Positions 49,976 through 62,500 of a stretch of 64,000 nucleotides of DNA are shown piece by piece. The position numbers were made by a program, and so were the translations under genes. The stretch lies in contig NC_133120.1 in the NCBI RefSeq assembly GCF_033568475.1, forward strand, positions 55,477,499-55,541,498. The letters run 5' to 3'. Origin of the DNA: Henckelia pumila. Taxonomy: Eukaryota; Streptophyta; Magnoliopsida; Lamiales; Gesneriaceae. Each line of letters opens with the position of its first letter. The first letter of the stretch is position 1. The notes beneath the pieces are model-generated. The model did not search any database, was not told where the DNA came from, and was given only the letters and a program-made list of their open reading frames with translations.

Positions 49976-50706
49976 TGTAGCGACCCAACCCGGATCCACT
50001 AGTAATCAGAGATTAATGCTTTAAATTAAGCATGAAATTAACAATAATCAGAAATACGAACGGAAAACTTATATAAATGTTGGTCGGCAGAATACAACCG
50101 ACTAAAAATAAATTCGATTATACAACCCAATCAAATAATCTTAATGGAAATAAAACCTATAGCTAATCCTGTTGTCTTTCTCCGGCCACTGAACCCTCCG
50201 ATTCGCTGGATGCTTTATCTGCACCTGCACCTGCCCCATCGATTGGGGGGTCCACACGTACAGAAAACACTGGATGTGAGCGACTACGCTCAATACGGAA
50301 GCAATTTTATACAAAATTTGTGCAGCACATAAATGACTTTAAAACCCTGGTAAAAATTTCTGCTCATGGCGCCAATGAATACACAGTATCGTGCTAGATA
50401 GCTAGTCCGCGGGGTACTCGTATATTCCCCTATCACTGTAGTGTCTACCCCACCGTCGCGGCGTCTCCCAGTTATAGACAAAGCATCGGGATGAGCCTAC
50501 CCTCACCTGACCCGAATCCATAGGGATGTATCACCCTCGTATGGAAACTGTCACGACTCACCTGTCACGAAATTCAGTCCCATATATAAAACATGCATGT
50601 ACTAAAGCAGTAAAACATGGTAAAACACAAAGCACATACAAATGCAACACATATATCATATATAATGTCGGCTATCTCGGTCAGTACTTACGTACCATAC
50701 TAAGGC
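49976..50706 (-). repeat. 5' LTR of element C, truncated by element D
   Basis: The first 731 bases match the left LTR (44201 to about 44945) with many substitutions. The copy stops at AAGGC, where element D begins. The remaining roughly 830 bases should lie right of the window. Confidence 0.85.
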
Positions 50707-53410
50707 TGTGATGCCTAGAATTTCTTAATTTAAGTTTCATGCCTAAATTAGTCTTTAATATTTATAATTTTAATTATTTTAATTATATGTGTTAATTGGC
50801 TAAATGTTATATTTTTTCCCGCGCATTAGAATTTATTATTGTTAACTTTTGCAAAAATTAGTATTTTTATTTCCGGTTTAGTAAAATCAAATTTAATATT
50901 TTTAATTAGGATTTTTAAAGCTTGTATTTTTACTTAGTACGACTAAATTGTAGTCCAAATTGCTAGCTTTGATATAGCACTTCTAAATTTTTTAGTAGCA
51001 CTTTTACACTTGGACTCCAAGCAAACCCTAGCTTCTTATATATACTCACACACACACACACACTAGCGCCTAAACACACACACACACACACACACCGCAC
51101 AACACCCTCCATTTCCCCTGTTCTTCTTCTCCCCAAATAAATCCTTCGCTCCTTTTTCTTCTTCTTTGTAGCACCTGTTCTTCTTCATTTTCGGGCAAAG
51201 AATCTTCAAGGCTGTAGGGGCGAGCTGTAGCACTGTCGATTGAGCTCGATTCCATCCCATTCCAACTCCTTTTCGATCGGCTTAGTTCATTGAGCCCACT
51301 TCTTCAATTTTTTTTTCTTTTCTTCACTTAACTAGGCAAGATTATGGTTTTGTTTGCTTACCTTATAGATTATTTATGTATGTTTTGATTGGTACTAAGT
51401 TTTGTGCATTCCATTTTCGAAAAAATAGCATGAATGAGTGCCCTGTATTTTTTTTTCTTCCAGTCACGGCAATGAGTTTTCTTTTGTTTGTCTATTTTTT
51501 TGGCTACTGGTTTAATCATGTTATAGGTCTAGGAATGATTGATTTTAAAGCATTTGAGAAGTAATACAATGGAAGGTTTCTTATGTTCAAAATTTTTTTC
51601 CAATTTTCTTGACAAGTTATTTTTGAAATTTGATGTTATTGATGGTGATGATGGGTTGGTGATTTAGGAGCTACCATGGGTGATATGTAGTTCACATGGT
51701 AGCATTAGGATGTGTCAAGTTGCAATGTGGCCATGGATGGAAGGTTTTTGAACTGCCCAGCTACATAGGAATTGGTTTTTGGATGCTTGGTGTAGCTGCT
51801 CTTGGGCTGGGTTATGGTGAATTTTAGGGAGCTTTAGGGGAGCTTAGAAGTTGAGTTGTGATGCTAAGATAGTGGCTTTGGGTTGAGGGACAAATAGGCC
51901 GGTTTTGGATTGGATATGAGGGAGTGAACTTGAGCAGATTTTGTGAATTTAGGGGCAGACCAGAAATTGATTTTTAAGCAGGGGTTAAACTCGGGTTTTG
52001 GCCAAGGGCTCAGGTCTGGGATTAGTCTAGGATGTTAGGAATATATTGGTTCAAGCGAGAATCGATTCGGTTAAGTTTGGGTCAAGATTTAGATTTTTAG
52101 ATGATAAGACGCAGAAATGTATTTGAGGCTAAGGGGCTGCTGCCCGGAAACCGCTCTTTTGAAAAATGAACGCTTAGGAAATAAATCCCGAGGATGATCT
52201 CCCTACTTAGTTCTAAGTGTCGTGGTATATTAGTTGCAAGCAAAATTCTTTTTGGGTAAGAAACGAGCAAGTTATTAATTTTACGGGCAAACCACTCGAA
52301 TTTGTCGTAAGTGCAATTTATGGGTTAAATTCTCCATCCTTTGGTTTAGTTCCTAAATCACCATCCCAATCATCCTTGTGTGAGTCATATGCATGATTAT
52401 TGAGTAATATTTACATTCACTTACTATCTACATATGCATGCTAAGTCCATATTCAAGTATGAAAGGAAAATACTTTTTACGAACGAAGTGAGATGATTGT
52501 GACTACATTTAGTCACGTGTATGTGTGGGGCTGTGAGACGTTTTGGCCTCCCTTACCAAATCATTATGGGTTTCCTTACCTTAGCACGTGTTCGTGTGGG
52601 GCTGAGAGATATCTTGGCCTCCCTTACCAAATTCAGGGCAAGATTGGGTTGGGTATTATCCTGACCTCCTTGCGGCATAGTGCACTGCAGCCATGATCAT
52701 GATCGAAATCACAGAGTCACAATTCAAGGATCTAAGTTCAAATATTTATGTCTATGTTTCCGTACAGTTTACTCAGTTATATTGTTTATGTTTGACTTAG
52801 CCATGCATATGTTTCATTCATATTCACATCATTTATTCAAAAATCATTTATTTAAGTTTCACGGCACAAAAGTATTTTATTACAAATTATTTTCAATCTT
52901 CCTGTGCTTGTATTTATGTAGTACTCGTTATCCCCCCCCTCCCCCATATTCTTGCTGAGTATTTTAGACTCACTACACTTATTTGTTTTCAGGTGAGTAC
53001 GATTTCCTAGGTACTGAGGAGCAGGATCCCCAGGGTGAGGCCACTGGTGGTGCAGGCCCTTGACCGTCGCTATTTTTCTTTTAGTTCCGCAAACTCTGAT
53101 GATATGTAATAATGAATCGTAGTAATTTAAACATATACAGTTATTTGCAGGATGAGTCTTCCCTGCTTTTGATCTTTTGGCATGTAAACTTATCCACCTG
53201 TCGTACCGCATCAAGCGTGGTTAACTTACTTTTATTTCGTGGTATTCTGATTCAGATTTTATTCGGTGGTTATTTTATTTGTTTGTACTGCTGCTTGTGA
53301 CAAGTTGGCTTTTTAATAGTTTCAAGCGAGTCATGGCAAATTTTTTTCGAAAATCCCGTATTTTTTTTTATTAAATAAAATAACTATATTAGAGGTATCT
53401 AGTCGTTTCA
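50707..53410 (+). repeat. 5' LTR of element D
   Basis: The 2704-base LTR runs from TGTGATGCC to GTCGTTTCA. It contains CA microsatellites (about 51046-51095) after a TATATATA stretch, and an imperfect tandem repeat of about 71 bases (units starting at 52514 and 52585, each with CACGTG). The gene-sparse content is typical of Tekay LTRs. Confidence 0.82.
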
Positions 53411-53412
53411 GT

Positions 53413-53424
53413 TGGTATCAGAGC
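53413..53424 (+). promoter_or_regulatory. Primer-binding site of element D
   Basis: TGGTATCAGAGC begins two bases after the LTR and exactly matches the usual initiator tRNA-Met complement. Confidence 0.88.
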
Positions 53425-53633
53425 GCGGTCTTGGTTTGGGCTGTGCCTACTACCGGTTGCCGAAACTCAAAGGGATCTCGCCTCAAAGTCTGTAAGATTT
53501 AAGTTGCATTTATTGCTATTTGTTTAAGTTCATTTTCGCTAATTCTTAGAATTTTCGAGCTGGTAAAAGTTTAAAGATAAAATTTTTCTTAAGGCATGAA
53601 ATTTTAATTTTTGGAATTTGAACTTGCGTATAG

Positions 53634-54667
53634 ATTGCCCCTCGTCGCTTGCGTGATTTAGAGCCACCGCCGCCGCCACCTCCACCAGCTGCGGATGTTG
53701 GGACGCATGTGCTATCTGGATTAGCCCGTATCCTAGAGCAACATGTGGATGCTCCGAGGGCTGGACTTGGGACTGTTTATGAGCAGTTTAGGAAGATGAA
53801 TCCGAAGGACTTTGTTGGCACCACTGATCCACTGGTAGCGGAGGGATGGATCCGTTTGCTTGAGGTGAACTTTCACTACATGCAGTTGGGAGATCCGGAC
53901 CAAGTCCGCTGTGTTTTCTTCCACCTTCAGGATGATGCCGCCCTCTGGTGGAAGGGAGTTGAGAATACAGTGGACACGACTACCCTGCCTTGGGCTGAGT
54001 TTAGGAGGCTTTTCTTTGAAAAGTATTTTACTGCGGATGTGAGGGCCCTTTTGAAGACGGAGTTTTTGAGCCTGCGACAGGGAGACCTATTAGTGGCCGA
54101 GTTTGTGGTGAAATTTGAGCGAGGTTGCCACTTTGTGCCTTTGATTGGGGACGATGAGGCGGAGAAGCTCCACCACTTCATTGTTGGGCTACGACCCACT
54201 ATCCGACGAGATGTACTCATGGAAAAACCACCTGACTATGCTTTGGCGCTCAGACGAGCTTTGAGGTCTGAGCAGACTTTGAGGGTCATCAGCGTTGAGA
54301 TGCAGAGTAAGAGGCCGCTACCATCTCATGGTCCGCAGCAGCAGCATGGGAAGAGGCCATTCACTGGGCCTCAATGTCAGCAGGGACCATTTAGACCTTA
54401 GGGGCATCTGACCCATAGAACCCAGGGGCATCATGCCCAGAGACCTCAGGGACACCAGGCGCAGAGACCCGCTCCTCCCAAGACTAGGGAGAGACCCTTA
54501 TGCCCGAATTGCCACCGTGCTCATCATGAACAGTGTCTGGCAGGTGCCGAAGTCTGTTATCGGTGCAAGAAGCCAGGACACGTGTTTTCGGATTGTCCGT
54601 TGCGCAAGACGCCGACTCAGGGGAGAGTATATGTGATGCAGGCCGAGGAGGCCGACCCACAGGTAAT
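53634..54667 (+). pseudogene. gag of element D
   Basis: The frame begins IAPRRLRDLEPPPPPPPP. Where a gypsy gag would have ATG there is ATT (53634), so the start may be lost. The capsid core includes FVGTTDPLVAEGWIRLLE, DDAALWWKGVE and FLSLRQGDLLVAEFV. A TAG (54399-54401) cuts the frame. Two knuckles follow, CPNCHRAHHEQC and CYRCKKPGHVFSDC, then QAEEADPQ, where a 217-base insertion separates gag from protease. Confidence 0.88.
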
Positions 54668-54884
54668 ATTTAGAGCATTTAATCAAGGATGATTTAATTG
54701 ATTCATAGATGTAATTTTCAATTATGAGCTTTTCTTTTGGGGAATGAGAACTTGTTTTAGGTTGCATGCTTCGTGTTAATTGGTTGTGTTGACATGAATA
54801 ATTCTGAAATTGGGAATTCGATGACTTAGAATGAACCTAAGTAGAACTTGTCTTATTTGCTTTCAATCTTTCCGTGGTTGTAAT
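54668..54884. mobile_element. 217-base insertion between gag and protease, flanked by GTAAT
   Basis: GTAAT occurs at 54663-54667 and again at 54880-54884. Treating one copy as a duplicate and removing 217 bases joins the gag frame to the protease frame exactly, with no residue lost. The inserted part is AT-rich and non-coding, with no inverted ends visible. It could be a small transposon. It fits less well as an intron, because no AG acceptor gives the right phase. Confidence 0.6.
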
Positions 54885-56999
54885 CACCTTTAATGTAGGT
54901 AGAATATTAGTAGCCGGAGTAACCACTAGATCTTTGCTAGATTTGGGGGCTACTCATTCTTTTATTTTGGAGACCTTTGCCCGTAAGCGGTGTATTGAGT
55001 GCGAAGAGCTGTTTGGTGGTTTCACAGTGACTATCCCATCAGGGGAAGATCTGTCCACGAGGAATATAGTGAAGAATCTTGAGCTTCTATTTCAAGGGCA
55101 ATCAGTGAGTGCAAATCTGATAGTGTTGCCCATGCCTGAGTTCGACTTGATCCTTGGGATGGATTTGATGACAAAGAACGCTGTGGTGATTGACTTCCAG
55201 CAGCGATCAGTGATGGTCAGACCGGAAGGAGAAGAACCATTTTGGTTTGAGGCTACTAGGGGTTCGAGGAGGGCTCAGATTATATCTTTTATGCAGTTAA
55301 GCAGTTGATGCATGAAGGATGTGAGGCGTTCTTAGCTAGCTTATCATTGTCGGAGTTGCCAGTACGTCCAGACGTTTTAGATGTGGACGTTGTCAGGGAT
55401 TTTGAGGATGTATTTCCAGGCGATGTCGCAGGCATCCCGCCTGATAGAGAAGTTGAGTTCTCTATCGACTTGGTACCCGGCACTGTGCCAATTTCTAAGG
55501 CACCGTATATATTAGCTCCTACGGAAATGAAGGAGTTGAAAGAGCAGATTCAAGAGTTGCTTGATAAGGGTTTCATACGCCATAGTTTCTCTCCATGGGG
55601 TGCACCGGTCCTCTTTGTTAAAAAGGACGGGAGTCTAAGGTTGTGCATAGACTAACGAGAATTGAATGGAGTGATGGTAAAGAACAAGTACCCACTTCCC
55701 AGAATTGAGGACCTCTTTGATCAGTTGCAAGGAGCCTCTGTATTTTCGAAGATTGATCTCCCTTTTGGCTATCATCAGTTGAAAGTTAAGGAGTCAGATG
55801 TGTTCAAGACAGCTTTTAGGACTCGTTATGGACACTACGAGTTCCTTGTGATGCCGTTCGGGTTGACGAACGCACCCGCGGTCTTCATGGATCTTATGAA
55901 CCGCGTGTTTCAGCCGTACTTGGACCAGTTTGTCATTGTCTTCATTGATGATATCCTCATTTACTCAAAAGATAGAGTAGAGCATTCGCAGCATTTGAGG
56001 ATGATTCTAGAGGTGCTCCGAGAGCGAAAGTTATTTGCTAATTTTGACAAATGCGAGTTTTGGTTGGAGAGAGTAGCATTCTTGGGTCATATCATTTCCG
56101 AGAGCGGTGTTGAGGTAGACCCCTCCAAAGTTCAAGCAGTTAAGGAGTGGTCTGTACCTAGAAATGCATTGGAGATTCGCAGTTTTCTCGGATTGGCCGG
56201 TTACTATAGGAAGTTTATCAAGGGCTTTTCATCCATTGCAGTGCCTTTAACAGCATTGACCAAGAAGAATGCTAGGTTTTTTTGGAGCCCGCAGTGCCAA
56301 GAGAGCTTTGATGTGTTGAAAGAAGCTCTTATGTTGGCACCAGTGTTAGCCATGCCATCAGGGCAAGGCGATTTTGTGGTTTACACTCATGCTTCCAAGC
56401 TGGGATTGGGAGCAGTTCTTATGCAGTGGGATAGAGTCATTGCTTATGCTTCTAGGCAATTGAAGGAGCATGAGAAGAACTACCCCACTCATGATTTGGA
56501 GTTAGCAGCAGTAGTGTTCGCTCTTAAGATCAGGAGGCACTATCTCTATGGAGAGAAGTGTAAGATATTCACAGACCACAAAAGCCTCAAGTACTTCTTC
56601 ACCCAGAAGGAGTTGAATATGAGGTAGCGGAGATGGTTAGAGTTGGTAAAAGACTACGACTGCAACATTAGTTACCATCCGGGTAAGGATAATGTCATCG
56701 TAGATGCTTTGAGCAGAAAAACAGCAGTGATTGCCTCTATGACGGTGTCTAGGCCATTGCAGGATGAGATTCAGAGATTTGGGCAAGAGTTCTATGCCGA
56801 GGGTAGAGCTCCTAGATTGTCAGCCTTGTCAGTGCAGACTTTGTTGTTTGACCATATCAGAGTGGCTCAAGCAGTTGATGAGCAGTTGAGTAAGTGGAGA
56901 CAGAGAGCTGACGAGAGAGACAGTGGGTTGTATTCAGTGGTAGATGGGATTGTGAGGTTTATAGGTCGACTTTGGGTGCCCACAGGTGATTCTCTATGA
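54885..56999 (+). pseudogene. Protease, reverse transcriptase and RNase H of element D
   Basis: The protease reads LLDLGATHSFILETF, so the catalytic Ser/Thr is Leu. A frame change at about 55305 leads into the spacer and reverse transcriptase ([14 protein letters not shown]). A TAA at 55653-55655 replaces the Tyr of the conserved DYRELN. The polymerase continues with [14 protein letters not shown] and [12 protein letters not shown] (about 55930-55965). RNase H shows [14 protein letters not shown] and [16 protein letters not shown] at 56625 replaces the Gln that element F still has at the same place (MRQRRW). A TGA at 56997 precedes the integrase. Confidence 0.88.
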
Positions 57000-57758
57000 G
57001 TTACTATCATGACAGAGGCACATACATCGTCGTACTCTATTCACCCACGCAGTACGAAGATTTATTGGGACCTTCAACAGTTATACTGGTGGCTAGGCAT
57101 GAAGCGTGATATAGCCCGCTTTGTATCAGAATGCTTGACATGCCAGCAGGTCAATGCAGAACATAAGAGACCTGCAGGATTGCTTAAGCCACTCCCTATT
57201 CCCCAGTGGAAATGGGAGAATATTACCATGGATTTTGCTGTTGGTTTGCCAAGGACAGTGAGGGGTTCGAATGCTATTTGGGTTATTGTTGACCGTCTCA
57301 CTAAGTCGGCACATTTCTTGCCAGTGAGGACGAATTTCTCTATGACTCAGTATGCGGAGTTGTATGTTCGGGAGATAGTCAGGCTTTATGGCATTCCTGT
57401 TTCCATAGTGTCTGATAGAGATACGCGGTTTACTTCGTCTTTTTGGAAGAGTCTTCATGCAGCCTTGGGCACAAAGCTTTTGTTTAGCACTGCCTTTCAC
57501 GCGTAGACGGATGGTCAGTCCGAGAGGGTGATTCAGATTCTAGAGGATCTTTTGTGAGCTTGCGTTATTGACTTTCATGATAGTTGGGAGTCGAGGTTAC
57601 CATTGGTGGAATTTGCGTATAACAACAGCTATCAGGCCACCATTGGTATGGCGCCTTACAAGGTACTCTATGGGAGACCATGTAGATCACCGGTATTGTG
57701 GACCGAGATTGGTGAGAAGTCTGTTGGAAAACTGGCGAGTTCCCAGACCAATTACGAT
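57000..57758 (+). pseudogene. Integrase of element D, cut by element E
   Basis: The zinc-binding HHCC region is present (Y-S-I-H-P..., CLTCQQVN). The core has the first Asp in ITMDFAVGLP and the second in VSDRDTRFTS, and Glu in TDGQSERV. A TAG (57504) replaces Gln in the HPQTDGQ-type motif and a TGA (57555) replaces Arg later on. The chromodomain and 3' LTR are absent because element E begins at 57759. Confidence 0.87.
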
Positions 57759-59585
57759 TGATACCCGGTGCAGCGGAAGTTTAAAAATTTTTTTTCATGG
57801 AACGTTTCCATGGTATGGGTATCAACCGTTCATCGATTGAATTATGTGTGTGTAAAATTTAAATAACAATTAAATAAATTTTACCTCAAATCTCGCAACG
57901 AGATTAATGGACACCAACAGAACAATTCTGCTCTTGTTGTCTCTCCCTGGAACCGATGAACGCCTTCAATCAGGTCCACGAACAGAGGTTTAATCCCTCT
58001 GATAGATTGCACTAGAAAATCTATCAGAAGTTTTCTGCGAAGAGAATACACGAATTTGATTCGTTATTCCTTACTGCGATTCAAAATCACAGACCGGAAT
58101 TTTCTCGGGCAGAGGGGAGGGGTCGGCCGAAAACGTTTTTGAGAGGGGTAGGGTTTCAAAAATCCTGTCTCAAAAATTATGACCTGTTGTGTGTAATTTC
58201 TGTACTGAAATAACTTATTTATAATGCAGGCCACTAACTCCTTAGGGCCCATTAATCATAAGCTGGGGCCCGACAAGCAAAGCCCGCTCGTTCAGAAATT
58301 AATATAAAATTCATCGTGACTCCGATTGATGAAACGATTTCACCAATGTGCACAGAAACCATTTCTGCACGTTTTAAAGTCAAAATAAATTTTCCTGAAT
58401 CCGAATTCAGTGGTTTCCAAAAATGTCCATCCCTATGTCATTTTAGGAAACCCTACTCCCTTACTCTTATTTAAGAAGTCCAACTCCTTAGTTCATTAAA
58501 TTTAACTCTTTAAATTTAACTATCTCAACGGGGATTAAAACTCCATTACACTGTGTGACCCTCAATGGTTCAGGGATACAGCTAGCCGTGGGCTCACAAC
58601 TCCTTGTGACTCGGAACAACACTTTCCGACTTGCCCAACGAATCATGGTAAAGCGCCTAGCAACATCGCCCCATGATTCCCTAGGTATCACTGATAGTGC
58701 CTACAAGAACCAGTAGATTTTGGTTAACGTACAGTACGGTCCCTTCATCCATATATCCCGATCGAATCAACAACCATTGGTATATCGAGAGTCGCTCAAG
58801 ATTCGATAACTATGCAATGCATCTTGAAGATCAAATTAGTGACATCGCATGTGCTACTAAGAAACCATTTCTTAAATCACATCAAGTACTCTGGCCAGAG
58901 ATTTGTCACACTAATATCTCCTCAGATCGCATAGGATATCCACACTCGCAAGTATGTGGTGAATCCTTGACAACAATGCATTGACTCCTATATGTGTCGT
59001 AACTGCACCCAATCTCGACACCTGATGACCCCCTCAGAGTCGGTAAACGAGTCAAAGCACAGTACTAGCATATAGAGTCTCCATGATGTTTCAAGTCGTA
59101 AGGACTAATGGTGTACAACCAAAACCGCGGACTTTATCCACTCGATAAGTGATAACCACTTGGAAAGTCCGGATAGGGTAGTTCGACTATTCATCCTATG
59201 AATATCCATTTGCATGCTTTGAACATCTCCATGTTCCCTACCAATGAAACGTGGTACTCCGCATCGCAAATGCTAGTCTCAAACTCGAGCGATCCTTATC
59301 CTTATTATCGGACGGCTCAATCGACTAGGAACGGTTTTAGAATATACAGTGACTATAAGATGTATTTCATGATAGACATCTCCATGTTCTACCACATCTT
59401 ACATACACTATAGTATATTCAAGGTCTTTATCAAAACAACAATAGTATATCACAATATAACAATATGAAGTAATATAAAGTCATTGCCATAAAAGTGTAA
59501 ATAATATTAAACAAAAGATTGTTTATGCAAAGAGTCAACAAAGCCCATAGCCACACAGTTGGCTCACTGGGCACCCACTCTTACA
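57759..59585 (-). repeat. 3' LTR of element E
   Basis: The 1827-base LTR on the minus strand runs from TGTAAGAGTGGG to GGTATCA. The adjoining AAGTGGGAGAT (minus strand, 59586-59596) is the polypurine tract. No second copy lies in the window, so the outer end is inferred from the TG/CA rule and the break in the integrase of D. Confidence 0.8.
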
Positions 59586-59599
59586 ATCTCCCACTTGCC

Positions 59600-62500
59600 C
59601 TATAGCCAACTAGTCATACTACGTAGACCCATTGCTTCGCGATGTTTGTCAAACAATGGTCCTGGCAAAGGCTTAGTAAGTGGATCAGCGATATTGTCTG
59701 CAGAGGCCACTCGTTCGACACTGATGTCTCCTCTTTCCACAATCTCCCGGATTATGTGGTATTTCCTCAGTACGTGTTTGGATCTTTGATGAGACCTTGG
59801 TTCCTTTGCTTGAGCAACGGCACCCGTGTTGTCGCAGTACACCGGGACTGGACCAACAAATTCAGGAATGACGCCCAACTCTTGGACGAAATTCCTCATC
59901 CAAACGGCCTCTTTAGCAGCAGCTGATGCTGCGATGTATTCAGCCTCAGTGGTGGAATCCGCTGTGGTGTCCTGCTTGGAACTCTTCCAAGAGACAGCAC
60001 CGCCATTGAGCATGAACACAAATCCAGAGGTTGACTTCGAGTCATCCACATCACTTTGGAAGCTAGAGTCGGTATAGCCTTCCAGTTTGAGTTCTCGTCC
60101 TCCATAAACCATGAACATATTCTTAGTCCTTCGCAAGTACTTAAGAATGTCCTTCACGGCTTTCCAATGCATCTGACCAGGATTAGACTGATATCTGCTC
60201 GTGACACTCAGAGCAAATGCTACATCCGGTCTGGTAGATATCATCCCATACATGATACTACCTATGGCTGACGCATATGGTACATGTGTCATATTCTCTA
60301 TCTCTGCATCAGTCTTGGGACACATAGACTTGGATAGAGAAACTCCATGACACATGGGTAGATGTCCTCTCTTGGACCCATCCATTGAAAACCGTTTCAA
60401 TATGGTATCGATGTAGGTTGATTGAGTGAGTCCTATCATTCTCTTAGATCTATCCCTATAGATCTGTATCCCAAGAATGTAGGATGCCTCACCCAAATCC
60501 TTCATCGAAAATCTACCTGATAACCATATCTTTGTTGACTGCAACATCCCTACATCATTCCCAATGAGTAGGATGTCATCAACATAAAGTACTAAGAATG
60601 TCACAGCATCCTTAACTACTTTCTTGTATACGCACGGTTCCTCCGGGTTCTTGATGAAACCAAAGTCTTTAATTGTTTCATCAAATTTCTGGTTCCAACT
60701 TCTTGATGCTTGTTTTAGACCATAAATTGATCTCTGAAGCTTGCATACCTTATGCTCGCTTCCCATGGATGTGTACCCCTCAGGCTGCTTCATATAGATT
60801 TCTTCCTTAATGTCTCCATTAAGAAAAGCAGTCTTCACATCCATTTGCCATATCTCATAGTCATACCATGCAGCTATGGCAATAAGGATTCTTATGGACT
60901 TGAACATTGCAACTGGTGAAAAGGTTTCGTCATAGTCAACTCCTTGCCTTTGAGTATAACCTTTCGCCACCAATCGCGCCTTGTAGGTCAATACCTTACC
61001 ATCAGGCCCAAGCTTTCTTTTGTAGATCCATTTACACCCTATTGGAACAATTCCATCGGGAGGATCCACTAAAGACCAGACTTGGTTAGTATGCATCGAA
61101 TCCAATTCAGACTGCATAGCTTCAAGCCATAAATTCGAATCCGCATCAGAAATTGCTTCCTTGAAGCTTCTTGGATCACATCCAATGTCGGGTTCATCTT
61201 GACCCTCTTCAAGAAGAAGACCATATCGAACTGGAGGTCTAGAAGTCCTCTCGGATCTTCTAGGTGCAGGCGTGTCCAGCAATGGTTCCTGAGGTGTAGG
61301 ATCGTTATTTTGTATTTCGGGTTCTTCTCGAACTTCTTCGAGTTCCATCATCTCGCCTTTCTTATCCAATAAGAACTCCTTCTCCAAGAAGGTGGCATTC
61401 CGTGAAACAAACACCTTTGTTTCAGCAGGATAATAGAAATAATATCCGATTGAATTCTTCGGATACCCCACAAAATAACACAAGCTGGATCGACTATCCA
61501 ACTTATCTCCCACTGTCCGCTTCACGTAAGCAGGACATCCCCAAATCCTCAAGTACGAATACTTGGGAGCTTTGCCATTCCATAACTCGTATGGTGTTTT
61601 GTCCACTGCTTTTGTGTGGACGTTGTTTAACAACAATACCGCCGTTTCAAGCGCATAGCCCCAAAACGAAGGTGGAAGCTCAGTGAAGCTCATCATAGAT
61701 CGAACCATGTCCAACAAAGTTCGATTACGACGCTCCGATACACCATTAAGCTGTGGTGTCATAGGAGGAGTCCACTGAGAGAGAATCCCATTCTCTTTTA
61801 GATAGTCCAAAAACTCGGTACTCAAGTATTCTCCACCTCGATCCGATCGAAGTGCCTTAATACTTTTACCTAGCTTGTTTTCTACTTCAGCCTTGAATTC
61901 TTTGAACTTTTCAAATGCTTCAGACTTATATTTCATTAAATATAAATACCCATACCTTGAATAATCATCAGTAAAGGTAATGAAGTAGGTGTGGCCATGT
62001 TGAGTCCCTACTCTAAATGGACCACAAACATCTGTATGGATCAAATCCAACAGATTTTGACTACGCTCAGGCTTCCCCTTAAAAGGAGATTTAGTCATTT
62101 TTCCTTTTAGGCAGGATTCACAAGTAGGTAGAGAGTTAATATCAGACATATCAAACATGCCCTCTCCCACTAGCTTGTTCATCCTCCTTGAGGAAATATG
62201 ACCTAGTCTAGCGTGCCAAAGGTTTGCCGGGTTTTGACTATCGATTTTCCTTTTGTTTGTTGTCGCCGGTTTGTCAATACAATTTACTGGAACGTCTTTT
62301 AGTTTTAAATTGTATAGATCGTTTTCAAGTTGTCCATTTCCAATTAAACATTCATTCTTGTAAATACTGCAAATCCCATTCACAAAATTACAAGAATAAC
62401 CATCTCTATCAAGCATAGAAATAGAAATAATGTTTTTAATTAAATCTGGCACAAATAAAACATCTCTCAACAATAATTTAAAACCATTCTGCAAAATCAA

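Larger units (their letters stand above)
44201..50706 (-). mobile_element. Non-coding LTR element C (LARD-like), right LTR cut by element D
   Basis: Two direct copies beginning TGTAGCGACCCAACCCGGAT occur at 44201 and 49976. On the minus strand the left LTR ends and the right one starts the element. A purine tract (GATGGGAGAA on the minus strand) adjoins the left LTR, and AGTATCAAAGC adjoins the right LTR as a primer site. The 4.2 kb interior has no recognisable gag or pol. The LTR copies differ at many positions, so the insertion is old. Confidence 0.8.
50707..57758 (+). mobile_element. Tekay-like Ty3/gypsy element D, right end displaced by element E
   Basis: A 2.7 kb 5' LTR, primer site, gag with two zinc knuckles, protease, reverse transcriptase, RNase H and integrase lie in order. 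Long LTRs and this arrangement fit the Tekay/Del chromoviruses. It is cut after the integrase core at 57758 by element E. Six in-frame stops and a 217-base insertion have disabled it. Confidence 0.88.

Noticed and set aside
51046..51095. CA-repeat blocks in the LTR of element D, first considered as a possible regulatory array
   Set aside because: They are plain dinucleotide microsatellites within the LTR and give no evidence of function.
54663..54884. Reading the segment between gag and protease of element D as a GT-AG intron
   Set aside because: The donor CAG|GTAAT is plausible, but the only nearby acceptor gives a frame with an immediate stop. The GTAAT duplication explains the data better.
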